DNA from: Paramecium sonneborni
Lineage: Eukaryota > Ciliophora > Oligohymenophorea > Peniculida > Parameciidae
Direction: 5' to 3'
Length of the DNA stretch: 64,000 bases
Assembly (NCBI GenBank): GCA_905182985.1
Contig: CAJJDN010000135.1
Location: 267,411-331,410 of the forward strand
Part shown: piece after piece, positions 60,901-64,000 of the stretch
How positions within the stretch are numbered: the first letter of the stretch is position 1
Layout of the letters: the number at the start of each line of letters is the position of its first letter
Made by a program: the position numbers and the translations under genes
Notes under the pieces: model-generated
Databases searched by the model: none
The model's input: the letters and a program-made list of their open reading frames with translations, nothing else
Told to the model about the DNA's origin: nothing

Positions 60901-61983
60901 TTAAGTACAAAGTTGACAATTTATGGGATTATTAGTTAATACTTAAATGGAATTATACGGACATTCACATGTATTTGGGACTAAAGTACTCAATACATAT
61001 GTTGATGCACAATCCAAACAATTATTAGCATTATTTTCGCATTTACTACAAGGATAAATGCATGATTAACATTATACTAAATTATTCATAAAATATCCAT
61101 CTGCACATGAGGTACATTTCGTAGCAAGATCAACACAATTATAACATGGTAAATTACACTATAAACAAGTATCTACATAAAGGAAGTAATTATCAATACA
61201 GGATGTACATAACAAATTTGAGGTACAATTTAAACAAGGAGTTACACAACTTTAACACATAAAAGATGCATTCATATAAAAAGTAACTGGACAGGTACAT
61301 GAAGATCCTGTTTAATGAGTAGGATCATTGCATGATGTACAAAATATTGATGAATTACAATTTTTGCATGGCAAATTGCAAGCTGTACAAGTGGTACTTC
61401 CATAAAAGCCATCATCACAGACACATTAAATATTCAATAGTTTTCTATTTAATCCTGAAACACATGATGTACAAAATGTAGCCGACGAAGTACAGGTTTA
61501 ACATGGATTAGTACAATTTACACAAGTTTTAGTAGTACCATTTAACTCGAATTGGTCATTTTAGCATTCACATGTATTTATAGTATTATTCAATGTATAA
61601 GTTGAAGTACATGTTAAACAATAATTTATATTTGTTTAACATGTATCACATGGAAATTAACATTAATCACAGAAATAATTTGAGGTATTCATAATATACC
61701 CATCATTGCATAAACATTTTAAACCTGCTTAGTTAGCAGAGTCATTACATGTCAAACAATCTGAACTATCTGTTACACAAGTTGCACATGGCAATTAACA
61801 TAAAGTACAAACACCTGATGGACAGACAATACAAGTTGTTCCACTCAATTAATACCCTGGCGAACAACCAGTACAATTATCACTAGCTCCATTGCATGCT
61901 GAACAACCAGTTGGACATGCGTGTGTAGGTGCAGAGCTAATTATATCTAATAGCAAGAAATAACAGATCGATTTCTTTATCAT
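57982..61983 (-). CDS. Cys-rich (furin-like / DUF4215) multi-TM surface protein, 1333 aa
   Basis: Intron-free 4002-nt frame from ATG 61983 to TGA 57982-57984. A signal-like start (MIKKSICYFLLLDIISSAPTHA) precedes about 650 residues of repeated CxxC modules (for example LPCATCVTDSSDCLTC, FPCDTCQTNINYCLTC), the furin-like/growth-factor-receptor Cys repeat. Two DUF4215-type units follow: EDCDDGNNFTRDGCSNC and EQCDDGNLLSGDGCNQFC. After ~150 less Cys-rich residues come about seven hydrophobic spans (ILLYIMAGMAAGAVLFGG, SILFVWLTLLGVYFLSI, ALIALGIYLITIYFVI, LLFIIILIFCY, NIGWICIGSISLIFAI). So a large ectodomain is joined to a polytopic C-terminus. Ligand unknown. Cys codons TGT dominate. Confidence 0.88.
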
Positions 61984-62178
61984 TATGTTTTCTCTCTTTT
62001 TAAAGTTTAGGATAAATTTTAATTATATTATTCATCTTAATTTCGATGCAGTATCTTTATAATATTTTATAATACAAATTAAGAATATTAGTGTAATATT
62101 TTTAATTCATGATGCAATCAATGAAGATGTCTTTTAAGAAAGAGATTAACTTCAATGAAATAAAGGGTTTGTTTGCAG
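60915..62178 (+). repeat. First copy of a 1264-nt direct repeat ending at an N
   Basis: Recurs in the same orientation at 62180-63443 with one N (62179) between. Both copies are exactly 1264 nt and matched wherever I compared them. It holds the 5' end of the Cys-rich gene (about 356 codons), its promoter and the first bases of the divergent gene. Interpreted as an unmerged contig overlap. Confidence 0.93.
62109..62178 (+). pseudogene. Cut-off first copy of the divergent gene start
   Basis: Contains the same ATG context and first 23 codons as the gene at 63374, then stops at the N at 62179. An artefact if the repeat is an assembly overlap. Confidence 0.6.
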
Positions 62179-62179
62179 N

Positions 62180-63248
62180 GACAATTTATGGGATTATTAG
62201 TTAATACTTAAATGGAATTATACGGACATTCACATGTATTTGGGACTAAAGTACTCAATACATATGTTGATGCACAATCCAAACAATTATTAGCATTATT
62301 TTCGCATTTACTACAAGGATAAATGCATGATTAACATTATACTAAATTATTCATAAAATATCCATCTGCACATGAGGTACATTTCGTAGCAAGATCAACA
62401 CAATTATAACATGGTAAATTACACTATAAACAAGTATCTACATAAAGGAAGTAATTATCAATACAGGATGTACATAACAAATTTGAGGTACAATTTAAAC
62501 AAGGAGTTACACAACTTTAACACATAAAAGATGCATTCATATAAAAAGTAACTGGACAGGTACATGAAGATCCTGTTTAATGAGTAGGATCATTGCATGA
62601 TGTACAAAATATTGATGAATTACAATTTTTGCATGGCAAATTGCAAGCTGTACAAGTGGTACTTCCATAAAAGCCATCATCACAGACACATTAAATATTC
62701 AATAGTTTTCTATTTAATCCTGAAACACATGATGTACAAAATGTAGCCGACGAAGTACAGGTTTAACATGGATTAGTACAATTTACACAAGTTTTAGTAG
62801 TACCATTTAACTCGAATTGGTCATTTTAGCATTCACATGTATTTATAGTATTATTCAATGTATAAGTTGAAGTACATGTTAAACAATAATTTATATTTGT
62901 TTAACATGTATCACATGGAAATTAACATTAATCACAGAAATAATTTGAGGTATTCATAATATACCCATCATTGCATAAACATTTTAAACCTGCTTAGTTA
63001 GCAGAGTCATTACATGTCAAACAATCTGAACTATCTGTTACACAAGTTGCACATGGCAATTAACATAAAGTACAAACACCTGATGGACAGACAATACAAG
63101 TTGTTCCACTCAATTAATACCCTGGCGAACAACCAGTACAATTATCACTAGCTCCATTGCATGCTGAACAACCAGTTGGACATGCGTGTGTAGGTGCAGA
63201 GCTAATTATATCTAATAGCAAGAAATAACAGATCGATTTCTTTATCAT
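62180..63248 (-). pseudogene. Truncated second copy of the Cys-rich gene's 5' end (probable assembly artefact)
   Basis: Starts at ATG 63248 and reproduces the signal-like start and about 356 codons of Cys repeats, then is cut at the N gap. It lacks DUF4215 units and the TM region, so it does not represent a separate full gene. Confidence 0.78.
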
Positions 63249-63443
63249 TATGTTTTCTCTCTTTTTAAAGTTTAGGATAAATTTTAATTATATTATTCAT
63301 CTTAATTTCGATGCAGTATCTTTATAATATTTTATAATACAAATTAAGAATATTAGTGTAATATTTTTAATTCATGATGCAATCAATGAAGATGTCTTTT
63401 AAGAAAGAGATTAACTTCAATGAAATAAAGGGTTTGTTTGCAG
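62180..63443 (+). repeat. Second copy of the 1264-nt direct repeat
   Basis: Repeats 60915-62178 and then runs into unique sequence after 63443, which continues the gene starting at 63374. The single-copy reading joins the whole Cys-rich gene (left) to this right flank. Confidence 0.93.
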
Positions 63444-64000
63444 GTTAAGTTCGACGGAACTTTAATACTATTTGTTGATGGGTTGAAGAAAAGTGGATCC
63501 TAACTGAAGGATTTTTAAGGGTCAATTTTAAGGAGTATAAAGTGGGTGTGAAAATATTTTTGTAAAGAAATTAACTTCTATTAATTTAGGCAAGATGAAA
63601 GTAAGCCAAAGCTCTTTGATTTAAGCAAAATCAATGGCATAAATCTAGAAAAATTTATTTTTCCTATTTTTACAAGAAATCAGCATTAAATTTATTTTTT
63701 TAATATAAATATTTTAAGATTAAAATGCATACTAGATATTTTTTAATGTATTGCTTTAATTGGCCTTAAACAAAATTTAAAAAGATAGTTTGAATTTCTA
63801 CATTTATGCCTAGTTGTCCTATCAGCCAAAATTAATCATCTTATCTAAGGTAATTTAGATAGAAATTTTGTGTTGCTTTTCTTATAAAGAGAAAATAAGA
63901 ATTTTTCCCTATTATTTTAGAAAATAATTGTTTTAAATAAGCATTTCACTAATTCTTCATCAAAATAAAGTATTATATCAACAAAAAAAATTGGATTAAT
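63374..64000 (+). CDS. 5' part of an unidentified gene (runs off the window)
   Basis: Starts MMQSMKMSFKKEINFNEIKG. The frame meets TGA at 63476-63478, then continues in the same frame with coding character (WVEEKWILTEGFLRVNFKEYK). A 26-nt intron (63541-63566) and the block KLTSINLGKMKVSQSSLIQAK follow. No standard-size intron removes the TGA, and the bases just after 63443 lie at the contig join, so a join or base error is possible. No family recognised. Divergent from the Cys-rich gene, 125 bp between starts. Confidence 0.4.

Overview
The window reads as a ciliate macronuclear (somatic) genome, most likely Paramecium. Real genes run straight through TAA and TAG where families expect glutamine, and stop only at TGA. 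Introns are tiny (20-34 nt, GT...AG). Intergenic gaps are often under 150 bp, and the DNA is very AT-rich. A standard-code ORF search cuts almost every gene here into pieces, so I built gene models by reading with TAA/TAG=Gln and removing micro-introns. In finished models the spliced length is a multiple of three. I ran no alignment: family names rest on motifs I can see.

Layout. 1-4424: tail of a gene, a small unknown protein, an FCP1/SCP-like HAD phosphatase, an unknown protein and an AGC-type kinase. 4558-13789: ciliary CFAP57 homologue, a USP32-like deubiquitinase with EF-hand region and possible myristoylation, and a RAP-domain protein. 13713-17833: small unknown genes (one broken by an in-frame TGA), a coiled-coil protein. 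17928-27697: calcium-dependent kinase, cathepsin C-like peptidase, membrane-anchored cyclic-nucleotide phosphodiesterase, and two tandem paralogous kinases with an unfamiliar N-terminal half. 27938-36000: a gene of uncertain structure, ribulose-phosphate 3-epimerase, small RAP protein, double cytochrome b5 tail-anchored protein, large RING protein. 36283-45417: mostly unknown proteins, a SIM-bearing protein, a two-TM CACHE-like receptor, tRNA-Phe and a kinase with PH-like front. 45560-53816: beta-carbonic anhydrase, ULK/ATG1-like kinase, ribosomal protein uL30 (L7), second HAD phosphatase, MORN protein. 55240-64000: WD-repeat gene, a 1333-residue Cys-rich multi-TM surface protein, and the start of a divergent gene.

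Two single-N gaps (32082, 62179) are each flanked by long direct repeats of identical length (1172 and 1264 nt) with the same sequence wherever I compared them. These look like uncollapsed contig-end overlaps, so the second copies of cytochrome b5 and of the Cys-rich protein's 5' end are probably artefacts.

The signalling theme is strong: five kinases of different classes, a PDE, a CACHE-like receptor, two phosphatases, plus cilium- and cortex-related proteins (CFAP57, coiled coil, MORN). No mobile element, CRISPR array or bacterial-type operon was seen.
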